64,000 bases of DNA from Amblyomma americanum (lineage: Eukaryota; Arthropoda; Arachnida; Ixodida; Ixodidae). Positions 20,901 to 35,408 of this stretch are shown here, one piece after another (the first letter of the stretch is position 1; each line of letters opens with the position of its first letter). Location of the stretch: NCBI RefSeq assembly GCF_052857255.1, contig NW_027526747.1, positions 16,034 through 80,033 of the forward strand, read 5' to 3'. The notes under the pieces were generated by a model that was not told the origin of the DNA, ran no database searches, and was given only the letters and a program-made list of their open reading frames with translations. Both the position numbers and the translations under genes were made by a program.

Positions 20901-22389
20901 TATTCCGGCTCAAAACAACGGGATACATCGTTTTAGATCGAAACTAGCAAGATTCATGAGCATCGATTTTACAAGTCGTCGAAGTGTAGATGAGAGAAAG
21001 GTGGAAACTTTTTTCTCTAGAACTGCGCGAAAACTTGTATTCCGGCTCAGAACAACGGGATACATTTATTTAGATCGAAACTAGCAAGATTCACGAGCAT
21101 CGATTTTACAAGTCGTCGAAGAGTAGACGAGAGAAAGGTGTAAACTTTTTCTCTCAGACCTGCGCGAATACTTGTATTCCGGCTCAAAACAACGAGATAT
21201 ATCGTTTTAGAACGAAACTAGCAAGATTCTCGAGAATCGATTTTACAAGTCGTCGAAGAGTAGACGAGAGAGAGCTGAAAACTTTTTATCTCAGAACTGC
21301 GCGAAAACTTGTATTCCGGCTCAGAACAACGGGATACATTGTTTTAGATCGATAATAGCAAGATTCACGAGCATCGATTTTACAAGTCGTCGAAGAGCAG
21401 ACGAAAGAGAGCTGGAAACTTTTTATCTCAGAACTGCGCGAAAACTTTTAATCCGGCTCAAAACAACGGGATACATTGTTTTAGATCGAAACTAGCAAAA
21501 TTCACGAGGATCGACTTTACAAGTCGTCGAAGAGTAGACGAGAGAAAGGTGGAAACTTTTTCCATCAGAACTGCGCGAAAACTTGTATTCCGGCTCAAAA
21601 CAACGGGATACATCGTTTTAGATCGAAACTAGCAAGATTCTCGAGCATCGATTTTACAAGTCGTCGAAGAGTAGACGAGAGAAAGGTGGAAACTTTTTCT
21701 CTCAGAACTGCGCGAAAACTTGTATTCCGGCTCAAAACAACGGGATACATCGTTTTAGATCGAAACTAGCTAGATTCACGAGCCTCGATTTTACAAGTCG
21801 TCGAAGAGTACACGAGAGAAAGTTAGAAACTTTTTCTCTCAGAACTGCGCGAAAACTTGTATTCCGGCTCAGAACAACGGGATACATCGTTTTAGATCGA
21901 AACTAGCTAGATTCACGAGCCTCGATTTTACAAGTCGTCGAAGAGTAGACGAGAGAAAGTTAGAAACTTTTTCTCTCAGAACTGCGCGAAAACTTGTATT
22001 CCGGCTCAGAACAACGGGATACATCGTTTTAGATCGAAACTAGCAAGATTCTCGAGCATCGATTTTACAAGTCGTCGAAGAGTAGACGAGAGAAAGGTGG
22101 AAACTTTTTCTCTCAGACCTGCGCGAATACTTGTATTCCGGCTCAAAACAACGAGATACATCGTTTTAGAACGAAACTAGCAAGCTTCTCGAGCATCGAT
22201 TTTACATGACGTCGAAGAGTAGACGAGAGAGAGCTGAAAACTTTTTCTCTCAGAACTGCGCGAAAACTTGTATTCCGGCTCAAAACAACGGGATACATCG
22301 TTTTAAATCGAAACTAGCAAGATTCACGAGCATCGATTTTACAAGTCGTCGAAGAGTAGACGAGAGAGAGCTGAAAACTTTTTATCTCA
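14949..22389 (+). repeat. 7.4-kb segmental duplication, copy 1
   Basis: Repeated almost exactly at 25071-32512. The offset is 10122 bp before about 16823 and 10123 bp after it, because one T is missing in this copy. Upstream, identity stops at acaagtcg here versus acaaatcg in copy 2. Downstream it stops at ctcataac here versus ctcagaac there. The only other difference I noticed is cagacct near 22116 against cagtcct. It holds about 54 monomers. Confidence 0.9.
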
Positions 22390-23146
22390 TAACTGCGCGA
22401 AAACTTGTATTCCGGCTCAAAACAACGGGATACATCGTTTTAGATCGAAACTAGCAAGATTCACGAGCATCGATTTTACAAATCGTCGAAGAGTAGACAA
22501 GAGAAAGGTGGAAACTTTTTCTCTCAGAACTGCGCGAAAACTTGTATCCTGGCTCAAAACAACGGGATACATAGTTTTAGATCGATACTAGCAAGATTCA
22601 CGAGTATCGATATTACAAGTCGTCGAAGTTTAGACGAGAGAAAGGTGGAAACTTTTTCTCTCAGAACTGCGCGAAAACTTGTATTCCGGCTCAAAACAAC
22701 GGGATACATCGTTTTAGATCGAAACTAGCAAGATTCACGAGCATCGATTTTACAAGTCGTCGAAGAGTAGAGGAGAGAAAGGTGGAAACGTTTTCTCTCA
22801 GAACTGCGCGAAAACTCGTATTCCGGCTCAAAACAACGGGATACATCGTTTTAGATCGAAACTAGCAAGATTCACGAGCATCGATTTTACAAGTCGTCGA
22901 AGAGTAGACGAGAGTGCTGAAAACTTTTTATCTCAGAACTGCGCGAAAACTTGTATTCCGGCTCAAAACAACGGGATACATCCTTTTAGATCGAAACTAG
23001 CAAGATTCTCGAGCATCGATTTTACAAGTCGTCGAAGAGTACACGAGAGAAAGGTGGAAACTTTTTCTCTCAGATCTGCGCGAAAACTTGTATTCCGGCT
23101 CAAAACAAAGGGATACATCGTTTTAGATCGAAACTAGCATGATTCA

Positions 23147-25013
23147 CGAGCATCGATTTTACAAGTCGTCGAAGAGTAGACGAGAGAAAGGTGGAAACTT
23201 TTTCTCTCATAACTGCGCGAAAACTTGTATTCCGGCTCAAAACAATGGGATACATCGTTTTAGATCGAAACTAGCAAGATTCACGAGCATCGATTTTACA
23301 AGTCGTCGAAGAGTAGACGAGAGAAAGGTGGAAACTTTTTCTCTGAGAACTGCGCGAAAACTTGTATTCCGGCTCAAAACAACGGGATACATAGTTTAGA
23401 TCAAAACTAGCAAGATTCTCGAGCATCGATTTTACAAGTCGTCGAAGAGTAGACGATAGAAAGGTGGAAACTTTTTCTCTCAGAACTGCGCGAAAACTTG
23501 TATTCCGGCTCAAAACTACGGGATACATAGTTTAGATCGAAACTAGCAAGACTCTCGAGCGTCGATTTTACAAGTCGTCGAAGAGTAGACGAGAGAAAGG
23601 TGGAAACTTGTTCTCTCAGAACTGCGCGAAAACTTGTATTCCGGCTCAAAACAATGGGATACATCGTTTTGGATCGAAACTAGCAAGATTCAGGGGCATC
23701 GATTTTACAAGACGTCGAAGAGTAGACGAGAGAAAGGTGGAAACTTTTTCTCTCAGAACTGCGCGAAAACTTGTATTCCGGCTAAAAACAAAGGGATACA
23801 TCGTTTTAGATCGAAACTAGCAAGATTCACGAGCATCGATTTTACAAGTCGTCGAAGAGTAGACGAGAGAAAGGTGGAAACTTTTTCTCTCATAACTGCG
23901 CGAAAACTTGTATTCCGGCTCAAAACAACGGGATACATCGTTTTAGATCGAAACTAGCAAGATTCACGAGCATCGATATTACAAGTCGTCGAAGTTTAGA
24001 CGAGAGAAAGGTGGAAACTTTTTCTCTCAGAACTGCGCGAAAACTCGTATTCCGGCTCAAAACAACGGGATACATCGTTTTAGATCGAAACTAGCAAGAT
24101 TCACGAGCATCGATTTTACAAGTCGAAGAGTAGACGAGAGTGCTGAAAACTTTTTATCTCAGAACTGCGCGAAAACTTGTATTCCGGCTCAAAACAACGG
24201 GATACATCCTTTTAGATCGAAACTAGCAAGATTCTCGAGCATCGATTTTACAAGTCGTCGAAGAGTACACGAGAGAAAGGTGGAAACTTTTTCTCTCAGA
24301 TCTGCGCGAAAACTTGTATTCCGGCTCAAAACAAAGGGATACATCGTTTTAGATCGAAACTAGCAAGATTCACGAGCATCGATTTTACAAGTCGTCGAAG
24401 AGTAGACGAGAGAGAGCTGAAAACTTTTTATCTCAGAACTGCGCAAAAACTTGTAATCCGGCTCAAAACAACGGGATACATCGTTTTAGACGAAACTAGC
24501 AAGACTCTCGAGCATCGATTTTACAAGTCGTCGAAGAGTACACGAGAGAAAGGTGGACACATTTTCTCTCAGATCTGCGCGAAAACTTGTATTCCGGCTC
24601 AAAACAAAGGGATACATCGTTTTAGATCGAAACTAGCAAGATTCACGAGCATCGATTTTACAAGTCGTCGAAGAGTAGACGAGAGAAAGGTGGAAACTTT
24701 TTCTCTCAGAACTGCGCGAAAACTTGTATTCCGGCTCAAAACAACGGGATACATCGTTTTAGATCGAAACTAGCAAGATTCACGAGCATCGATTTTACAA
24801 GTCGTCGAAGAGTAGAGGAGAGAAAGGTGGAAACTTTTTCTCTCAGAACTGCGCGAAAACTCGTATTCCGGCTCAAAACAACGGGATACATCGTTTTAGA
24901 TCGAAACTAGCAAGATTCACGAGCATCGATTTTACAAGTCGAAGAGTAGACGAGAGTGCTGAAAACTTTTTATCTCAGAACTGCGCGAAAACTTGTATTC
25001 CGGCTCAAAACAA
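23147..25013 (+). repeat. 1.9-kb block repeated at 33541-35408, copy 1
   Basis: Offset of 10394 bp, that is the 10123-bp spacing plus about two monomers. Shared markers are catagtttagatc, the gagcgtcgatttt variant, caggggcatcg, ctaaaaacaaaggg, the 3-bp-deleted acaagtcgaagag and ttttagacgaaac. Confidence 0.87.
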
Positions 25014-25070
25014 GGGGATACATCGTTTTAGATCGAAACTAGCAAAATTCACGAGCATCACTTTTACAAA

Positions 25071-28000
25071 TCGTCGAAGAGTAGACGAGAGAAAGGTGGA
25101 AACTTTTTCTATCAGAACTGCGCGAAAACTTGTATTTCGGCTCAAAACAACGGGATACATCGTTTTAGATCGAAACTAGCAAGATTCTCGAGCATCGATT
25201 TTACAAGTCGTCGAAGAGTAGACGAGAGAAAGGTGGAAACTTTTTCTCTCAGAACTGCGCGAAAACTTGTATTCTGGCTCAAAACAACGGGATACATCGT
25301 TTTAGATCGAAACTAGCAAGATTCACGAGCATCTATTTTACAAGTCGTCGAAGAGTAGACGAGAGAAAGGTGGAAACGTTTTCTCTCAGAACTGCGCGAA
25401 AACTTGCATTCCTGCTCAAAACAACGGGATACATCGTTTTAGGTTGAAACTAGCAAGATTCACGAGCATCGATTTTACAAGTCGTCGAAGAGTAGACGAG
25501 AGAAAGGTGGAAGCTTTTTCTCCCAGAACTGCGCGAAAACTTGTATTCCGGCTCGAAACAACGGGATACATCGTTTTAGGTCGAACCTAGCATGATTCAC
25601 GAGCATCGATTTTACAAGTCGTCGAAGAGTAGACGAGAGAGAGCTGAAAACTTTTTATCTCAAAACTGCGCGAAAACTTGTATTCCGGCTCGGAACAACG
25701 GGATACATTGTTTTAGATCGAAACTAGCAAGATTCACGAGCATCGATTTTACAATTCGTCGAAGTGTAGACGAGAGAAATGTGGAAACTTTTTTCTCTCA
25801 GAACAGCGCGACAACTTGTATTCCGGCTCAGAACAACGGGATACATTGTTTTAGATCGATAATAGCAAGATTCACGAGCATCGATTTTACAAGTCGTCGA
25901 AGAGCAGACGAAAGAGAGCTGGAAACTTTTTATCTCAGAACTGCGCGAAAACATTTAATCCGGCTCAAAACAACGGGATACATTGTTTTAGATCGAAACT
26001 AGCAAAATTCACGAGCATCGACTTTACAAGTCGTCGAAGAGTAGACGAGAGAAAGGTGGAAACTTTTTCTATCAGAACTGCGCGAAAACTTGTATTCCGG
26101 CTCAAAACAACGGGATACATCGTTTTAGATCGAAACTAGCAAGATTCACGAGCATCAATTTTACAAGTCGTCGAAGAGTAGACGAGAGACAGCTGAAAAC
26201 TTTTTCGCTCAGAACTGCGCGAAAACTTTTAATCCGGCTCAAAACAACGGGATACATCGTTTTAGATCGAAACTAGCAAGATTCTCGAGCATCGATTTTA
26301 CAAGTCGTCGAAGAGTAGACGAGAGAAAGGGGGAAACTTTTTCTCTCAGACCTGCGCGAAAACTTGTATTCCGGCTCAAAACAACGGGATACATCGTTTT
26401 AGATCGAAACTATCAAGATTCCCGATCATCGATTTTACAAGTCGTCGAAGAGTAGACGAGAGAAAGGTGGAAACTTTTTCTCTCAGAACTGCGCGAAAAC
26501 TTGTATTCCGGCTCAAAACAACGGGATACATCGTTTTAGATCGAAACTAGCTAGATTCACGAGCCTGGATTTTACAAGTCGTCGAAGAGTACACGAGAGA
26601 AAGTTAGAAACTTTTTCTCTCAGAACTGCGCGAAAACTTGTATTCCGGCTCAGAACAACGGGATACATCGTTTTAGATCGAAACTAGCAAGATTCTCGAG
26701 CATCGATTTTACAAGTCGTCGAAGAGTAGACGAGAGAAAGGTGGAAACTTTTTCTCTCAGACCTGCGCGAATACTTGTATTCCGGCTCAAAACAACGAGA
26801 TACATCGTTTTAGAACGAAACTAGCAAGATTCTCGAGCATCGATTTTACAAGTCGTCGAAGAGTAAACGAGAGAGAGCTGAAAACTTTTTATCTCAGAAC
26901 TGCGCAAAAACTTGTATTCCGGCTCAGAAAAACGGGATACATTGTTTTAGATCGAAACTAGCAAGATTCACGACCATCAATTTTACAAGTCGTCGAAGAG
27001 TAGACGAGGGAGAGCTGAAAACGTTTTCTCTCAGAACTGCGCGAAAACTTGTATTCCGGCTCAAAACAACGGGATACATCGTTTTAGATCGAAACTAGCA
27101 AGATTCACGAGCATCGATTTCACAATTCGTCGAAGTGTAGACGAGAGAAAGGTGGAAACTTTTCTCTCAGAACTGCGCGAAAACTTGTATTCCGGCTCAG
27201 AACAACGGGATACATTGTTTTAGATCGATATTAGCAAGATTCACGAGCATCGATTTTACAAGTCGTCGAAGAGTAGACGAGAGAAAGGTGTAAACTTTTT
27301 CTCTCAGAACTGCGCGAAAACTTGTATTGCGGCTCAAAACAACGGGATACATCGTTTTAGATCGAAACTAGCAAGATTCATGAGCATCGATTTTACAAGT
27401 CGTCGAAGTGTAGATGAGAGAAAGGTGGAAACGTTTTTCTCTAGAACTGCGCGAAAACTTGTATTCCGGCTGAGAACAACGGGATACATTGATTTAGATT
27501 GAAACTAGCAAGATTCACGAGCATCCATTTTACAAGTCGTCGAAGAGTAGACGAGAGAAAGGTGTAAACTTTTTCTCTAAGAACTGCGCGAAAACTTGTA
27601 TTCCGGCTCAAAACAACGGAATGCATCGTTTTAGATCGAAACTAGCAAGATTCTCGAGCATCGATTTTAAAAGTCGTCGAAGAGTAGACGAGAGAAAGGT
27701 GGAAACTTTTTCTCTCAGAACTGCGCGAAAACTTGTATTCTGGCTCAAAACAACGGGATACATCGTTTTAGATCGAAACTAGCAAGATTCACGAGCATCG
27801 ATTTTACAAGTCGTCGAAGTGTAGACGAGAGAAAGGTGGAAACTTTTTTCTCTCAGAACTGCGCAAAACTTGTATTCCGGCTCCGAACAACGGGATACAT
27901 TGTTTTAGATCGAAACTTTGAAGATTCACGCGCATCGTTTTACAAGTCGTCGAAGAGTAGACGAGAGAGAGCTGAAAACTTTTTATCTCAGAACTGCGCG

Positions 28001-31000
28001 AAAACTTGTATTCCGGCTCAGAACAACGGCATACATTGTTTTAGGTCGAAAGTAGCAAGATTCACGAGCATCGATTTTACAAGTCGTCGAAGAATAGAGT
28101 AGAGAAAGGTGTAAACTTTTTCTCTCAGAACTGGGCGAAAACTTGTACTCCGGCTCAAAACAACGAGATAAATCGTTTTAGAATGAAACTAGCAAGATTC
28201 ACTAGCATCAATTTTGCAAGTCGTCTTAGAGTAGACCAGAGAAAGGTGTAAACTTTTTCTCCCAGAACTGCCCGAAAACTTGTATTCCGGCTCAAAACAA
28301 CGAGATACATCGTTTTAGATCGAAACTAGCAAGATTCACGAGCATCGATTTTACAAGTCATCGAAGAGTAGACGGGAGAAAGGTGGAAACTTTTTCTCTC
28401 AGAACTGCGCGAAAACTTGTATTCCGGCTCAAAACAAGGGGATACATCGTTTTAGATCGAAACTAGCAAAATTCACGAGCATCAATTTTACAAATCGTCG
28501 AAGAGTAGACGAGAGAAAGGTGTGAACTTTTTCTCTCAGAACTGCGAGAAAACTTGTATTCCGGCTCAAAACAACGGGATACATCGTTTTAGATTGAAAC
28601 TAGCAAGATTTCTGAGCATCGGTTTTACAAGTCGTGTAAGAGTGAACGAGAGAAAGGTGGAAACTTTTTCTCTCAGAACTGCGCGAAAACTTGTATTCCG
28701 GCTCAAAACAACGGGATAGATCGTTTTAGATCGAAACTAGCAAGATTCACGAGCATCGATTTTACAAGTCGTCGAAGAGTAGACGAGAGAGAGCTGAAAA
28801 CTTTTTATCTCAGAACTGCGCGAAAACTTTTAATCCGGCTCAAAACAACGGGATACATCGTTTTAGATCAAATTTAGCAAGATTCACGAGCATCGATTTT
28901 ACAAGTCGTCGAAGAGTAGACGAGAGAAAGGTGGAAACTTTTTCTCTCAGAACTGCGCGAAAACTTGTATTCCGGCTCAAAACAACGAGATACATCGTTT
29001 TAGATCGAAACTAGCAAGATTCTCGAGCATCGATTTTACAAGTCGTCGAAGAGTAGACGAGAGTAAGGTGTAAACTTTTTTTCTCAGAACTGCGCGAAAA
29101 CTTGTATTCCGGGTCAAAACAACGGAATACATCGTTTTAGATCGAAACAAGCAAGATTCTCGAGCATCGATTTTACAAGTCGTCGAAGAGTAGACGAGAG
29201 AAAGGTGGAAGCTTTTTCTCTCAGAACTGCGCGAAAACTTGTATTCCGGCTCAAAACAACGGGATACATCGTTTTAGATTGAAACTAGCAAGATTCTCGA
29301 GCATCGATTTTAAAAGTCGTCGAAGAGTAGACGAGAGAGAGCTGAAAACGTTTTATCTCAGAACTGCGCGAAAACTTGTATTCTGGCTCAGAACAACGGG
29401 ATACATTGTTTTAGATCGAAACTAGCAAGATTCACGAGCATCAATTTCACAAGTCGTCGAAGAGTAGACGAGAGAGAGCTGAAAACTTTTTCTCTCAGAA
29501 CTGCGCGAAAACTTGTATTCCGGCTCAAAACAACGGGATACATCGTTTTAGATCGAAAATATCAAGATTCACGAGCATCAATTTTACAAGTCGTCGAAGA
29601 GTAGACGAGAGAAAGGTGTAAACTGTTTCTCTCAGAACTGCGCGAAAACTTGTATTAAGGCTCACAACAACGGGATACATCGTTTTACATCGAAACTAGC
29701 AAAATTCACGAGCATCAATTTTACAAATCGTCGAAGAGTAGACGAGAGAAACGTGTGAACTTTTTCTCTCAGAACTGCGCGAAAACTTGTATTCCGGCTC
29801 AAAACAACGGGATACATCGTTTTAGATTGAAACTAGCAAGATTTCTGAGCATCGGTTTTACAAGTCGTGTAAGAGTGAACGAGAGAAAGGTGGAAACTTT
29901 TTCTCTCAGAACTGCGCGAAAACTTGTATTCCGGCTCAAAACAACGGGATAGATCGTTTTAGATCGAAACTAGCAAGATTCACGAGCATCGATTTTACAA
30001 GTCGTCGAAGAGTAGACGAGAGAGAGCTGAAAACTTTTTATCTCAGAACTGCGCGAAAACTTTTAATCCGGCTCAAAACAACGGGATACATCGTTTTAGA
30101 TCAAAATTAGCAAGATTCACGAGCATCGATTTTACAAGTCGTCGAAGAGTAGACGAGAGAAAGGTGGAAGCTTTTTCTCTCAGAACTGCGCGAAAACTTG
30201 TATTCCGGCTCAAAACAACGGGATACATCGTTTTAGATTGAAACTAGCAAGATTCTCGAGCATCGATTTTAAAAGTCGTCGAAGAGTAGACGAGAGAGAG
30301 CTGAAAACGTTTTATCTCAGAACTGCGCGAAAACTTGTATTCTGGCTCAGAACAACGGGATACATTGTTTTAGATCGAAACTAGCAAGATTCACGAGCAT
30401 CAATTTTACAAGTCGTCGAAGAGTAGACGAGAGAGAGCTGAAAACTTTTTCTCTCAGAACTGCGCGAAAACTTGTATTCCGGCTGAAAACAATGGGATAC
30501 ATCGTTTTAGATCGAAACTAGCAAGATTCACGAGCATCGATTTTACAAGTCGTCGAAGTGTAGACGCGAGAAATGTGGAAACTTTTTTCTCTCAGAACTG
30601 CGCGAAAACTTGTATTCCGGCTCAAAACAACGGGATACATCGTTTTAGATCGAAACTATCAAGATTCACGAGCATCAATTTTACAAGTCGTCGAAGAGTA
30701 GACGAGAGAAAGGTGTAAACTTTTTCTCTCAGAACTGCGCGAAAACTTGTATTAAGGCTCACAACAACGGGATACATCGTTTTACATCGAAACTAGCAAA
30801 ATTCACGAGCATCGATTTTACAAGTCGTCGAAGAGTAGACGAGAGAAAGGTGTAAACTTTTTCTCTCAGAACTGCGCGAAAACTTGTATTCCGGCTCAAA
30901 ACAACGGGATACATCGTTTTAGAACGAAACTAGCAAGATTCACGAGCATCGATTTTACAAGTCGTCGAAGAGTAGTCGAGAGAAAGGTGTAAACTTTTTC

Positions 31001-32512
31001 TCTCAGAACTGCGCGAAAACTTGTATTCCGGCTCAAAACAACGGGATACATCGTTTTAGATCGAAACTAGCAAGATTCATGAGCATCGATTTTACAAGTC
31101 GTCGAAGTGTAGATGAGAGAAAGGTGGAAACTTTTTTCTCTAGAACTGCGCGAAAACTTGTATTCCGGCTCAGAACAACGGGATACATTTATTTAGATCG
31201 AAACTAGCAAGATTCACGAGCATCGATTTTACAAGTCGTCGAAGAGTAGACGAGAGAAAGGTGTAAACTTTTTCTCTCAGACCTGCGCGAATACTTGTAT
31301 TCCGGCTCAAAACAACGAGATATATCGTTTTAGAACGAAACTAGCAAGATTCTCGAGAATCGATTTTACAAGTCGTCGAAGAGTAGACGAGAGAGAGCTG
31401 AAAACTTTTTATCTCAGAACTGCGCGAAAACTTGTATTCCGGCTCAGAACAACGGGATACATTGTTTTAGATCGATAATAGCAAGATTCACGAGCATCGA
31501 TTTTACAAGTCGTCGAAGAGCAGACGAAAGAGAGCTGGAAACTTTTTATCTCAGAACTGCGCGAAAACTTTTAATCCGGCTCAAAACAACGGGATACATT
31601 GTTTTAGATCGAAACTAGCAAAATTCACGAGGATCGACTTTACAAGTCGTCGAAGAGTAGACGAGAGAAAGGTGGAAACTTTTTCCATCAGAACTGCGCG
31701 AAAACTTGTATTCCGGCTCAAAACAACGGGATACATCGTTTTAGATCGAAACTAGCAAGATTCTCGAGCATCGATTTTACAAGTCGTCGAAGAGTAGACG
31801 AGAGAAAGGTGGAAACTTTTTCTCTCAGAACTGCGCGAAAACTTGTATTCCGGCTCAAAACAACGGGATACATCGTTTTAGATCGAAACTAGCTAGATTC
31901 ACGAGCCTCGATTTTACAAGTCGTCGAAGAGTACACGAGAGAAAGTTAGAAACTTTTTCTCTCAGAACTGCGCGAAAACTTGTATTCCGGCTCAGAACAA
32001 CGGGATACATCGTTTTAGATCGAAACTAGCTAGATTCACGAGCCTCGATTTTACAAGTCGTCGAAGAGTAGACGAGAGAAAGTTAGAAACTTTTTCTCTC
32101 AGAACTGCGCGAAAACTTGTATTCCGGCTCAGAACAACGGGATACATCGTTTTAGATCGAAACTAGCAAGATTCTCGAGCATCGATTTTACAAGTCGTCG
32201 AAGAGTAGACGAGAGAAAGGTGGAAACTTTTTCTCTCAGTCCTGCGCGAATACTTGTATTCCGGCTCAAAACAACGAGATACATCGTTTTAGAACGAAAC
32301 TAGCAAGCTTCTCGAGCATCGATTTTACATGACGTCGAAGAGTAGACGAGAGAGAGCTGAAAACTTTTTCTCTCAGAACTGCGCGAAAACTTGTATTCCG
32401 GCTCAAAACAACGGGATACATCGTTTTAAATCGAAACTAGCAAGATTCACGAGCATCGATTTTACAAGTCGTCGAAGAGTAGACGAGAGAGAGCTGAAAA
32501 CTTTTTATCTCA
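25071..32512 (+). repeat. 7.4-kb segmental duplication, copy 2
   Basis: Near-identical to 14949-22389. Such low divergence across so many otherwise variable monomers points to a very recent duplication, or to an assembly artefact in a long repeat. Confidence 0.9.
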
Positions 32513-33540
32513 GAACTGCGCAAAAACTTGTATTCCGGCTCAATACAACGGGATACATCGTTTTAGATCGAAACTAGCAAGATTCTCGAGCATCGATTTT
32601 ACAAGTCGTCGAAGAGTACACGAGAGAAAGGTGGACACATTTTCTCTCAGATCTGCGCGAAAACTTGTATTCCGGCTCAAAACAAAGGGATACATCGTTT
32701 TAGATCGAAACTAGCAAGATTCACGAGCATCGATTTTACAAGTCGTCGAAGAGTAGACGAGAGAAAGGTGGAAACTTTTTCTCTCATAACTGCGCGAAAA
32801 CTTGTATTCCGGCTCAAAACAACGGGATACATCGTTTTAGATCGAAACTAGCAAGATTCACGAGCATCGATTTTACAAATCGTCGAAGAGTAGACAAGAG
32901 AAAGGTGGAAACTTTTTATCTCAGAACTGCGCGAAAACTTGTATTCCGGCTCAAAACAACGGGATACATCCTTTTAGATCGAAACTAGCAAGATTCTCGA
33001 GCATCGATTTTACAAGTCGTCGAAGAGTACACGAGAGAAAGGTGGAAACTTTTTCTCTCAGATCTGCGCGAAAACTTGTATTCCGGCTCAAAACAAAGGG
33101 ATACATCGTTTTAGATCGAAACAAGCAAGATTCACGAGCATCGATTTTACAAGTCGTCGAAGAGTAGACGAGAGAAAGGTGGAAACTTTTTCTCTCATAA
33201 CTGCGCGAAAACTTGTATTCCGGCTCAAAACAACGGGATACATCGTTTTAGATCGAAACTAGCAAGATTCACGAGCATCGATATTACAAGTCGTCGAAGT
33301 TTAGACGAGAGAAAGGTGGAAACTTTTTCTCTCAGAACTGCGCGAAAACTCGTATTCCGGCTCAAAACAACGGGATACATCGTTTTAGATCGAAACTAGC
33401 AAGATTCACGAGCATCGATTTTACAAGTCGAAGAGTAGACGAGAGTGCTGAAAACTTTTTATCTCAGAACTGCGCGAAAACTTGTATTCCGGCTCAAAAC
33501 AACGGGATACATCCTTTTAGATCGAAACTAGCAAGATTCT

Positions 33541-35408
33541 CGAGCATCGATTTTACAAGTCGTCGAAGAGTAGACGAGAGAAAGGTGGAAACTTTTTCTC
33601 TCATAACTGCGCGAAAACTTGTATTCCGGCTCAAAACAATGGGATACATCGTTTTAGATCGAAACTAGCAAGATTCACGAGCATCGATTTTACAAGTCGT
33701 CGAAGAGTAGACGAGAGAAAGGTGGAAACTTTTTCTCTGAGAACTGCGCGAAAACTTGTATTCCGGCTCAAAACAACGGGATACATAGTTTAGATCAAAA
33801 CTAGCAAGATTCTCGAGCATCGATTTTACAAGTCGTCGAAGAGTAGACGATAGAAAGGTGGAAACTTTTTCTCTCAGAACTGCGCGAAAACTTGTATTCC
33901 GGCTCAAAACAACGGGATACATAGTTTAGATCGAAACTAGCAAGACTCTCGAGCGTCGATTTTACAAGTCGTCGAAGAGTAGACGAGAGAAAGGTGGAAA
34001 CTTGTTCTCTCAGAACTGCGCGAAAACTTGTATTCCGGCTCAAAACAATGGGATACATCGTTTTGGATCGAAACTAGCAAGATTCAGGGGCATCGATTTT
34101 ACAAGACGTCGAAGAGTAGACGAGAGAAAGGTGGAAACTTTTTCTCTCAGAACTGCGCGAAAACTTGTATTCCGGCTAAAAACAAAGGGATACATCGTTT
34201 TAGATCGAAACTAGCAAGATTCACGAGCATCGATTTTACAAGTCGTCGAAGAGTAGACGAGAGAAAGGTGGAAACTTTTTCTCTCATAACTGCGCGAAAA
34301 CTTGTATTCCGGCTCAAAACAACGGGATACATCGTTTTAGATCGAAACTAGCAAGATTCACGAGCATCGATATTACAAGTCGTCGAAGTTTAGACGAGAG
34401 AAAGGTGGAAACTTTTTCTCTCAGAACTGCGCGAAAACTCGTATTCCGGCTCAAACAACGGGATACATCGTTTTAGATCGAAACTAGCAAGATTCACGAG
34501 CATCGATTTTACAAGTCGAAGAGTAGACGAGAGTGCTGAAAACTTTTTATCTCAGAACTGCGCGAAAACTTGTATTCCGGCTCAAAACAACGGGATACAT
34601 CCTTTTAGATCGAAACTAGCAAGATTCTCGAGCATCGATTTTACAAGTCGTCGAAGAGTACACGAGAGAAAGGTGGAAACTTTTTCTCTCAGATCTGCGC
34701 GAAAACTTGTATTCCGGCTCAAAACAAAGGGATACATCGTTTTAGATCGAAACTAGCAAGATTCACGAGCATCGATTTTACAAGTCGTCGAAGAGTAGAC
34801 GAGAGAGAGCTGAAAACTTTTTATCTCAGAACTGCGCAAAAACTTGTAATCCGGCTCAAAACAACGGGGACACATCGTGTTAGACGAAACTAGCAAGACT
34901 CTCGAGCATCGATTTTACAAGTCGTCGAAGAGTACACGAGAGAAAGGTGGACACATTTTCTCTCAGATCTGCGCGAAAACTTGTATTCCCGGCTCAAAAC
35001 AAAGGGATACATCGTTTTAGATCGAAACTAGCAAGATTCACGAGCATCGATTTTACAAGTCGTCGAAGAGTAGACGAGAGAAAGGTGGAAACTTTTTCTC
35101 TCAGAACTGCGCGAAAAACTTGTATTCCGGCTCAAAACAACGGGATACATCGTTTAGATCGAAACTAGCAAGATTCACGAGCATCGATTTTACAAGTCGT
35201 CGAAGAGTAGAGGAGAGAAAGGTGGAAACTTTTTCTCTCAGAACTGCGCGAAAACTCGTATTCCGGCTCAAAACAACGGGATACATCGTTTTAGATCGAA
35301 ACTAGCAAGATTCACGAGCATCGATTTTACAAGTCGAAGAGTAGACGAGAGTGCTGAAAACTTTTTATCTCAGAACTGCGCGAAAACTTGTATTCCGGCT
35401 CAAAACAA
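33541..35408 (+). repeat. 1.9-kb block repeated from 23147-25013, copy 2
   Basis: Follows the end of the large duplication in the same relative place as copy 1 but two monomers further on. Toward its right end it accumulates single-base indels absent from copy 1, for example ggctcaaacaacgg near 34453 and attcccggctc near 34988. Confidence 0.85.
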
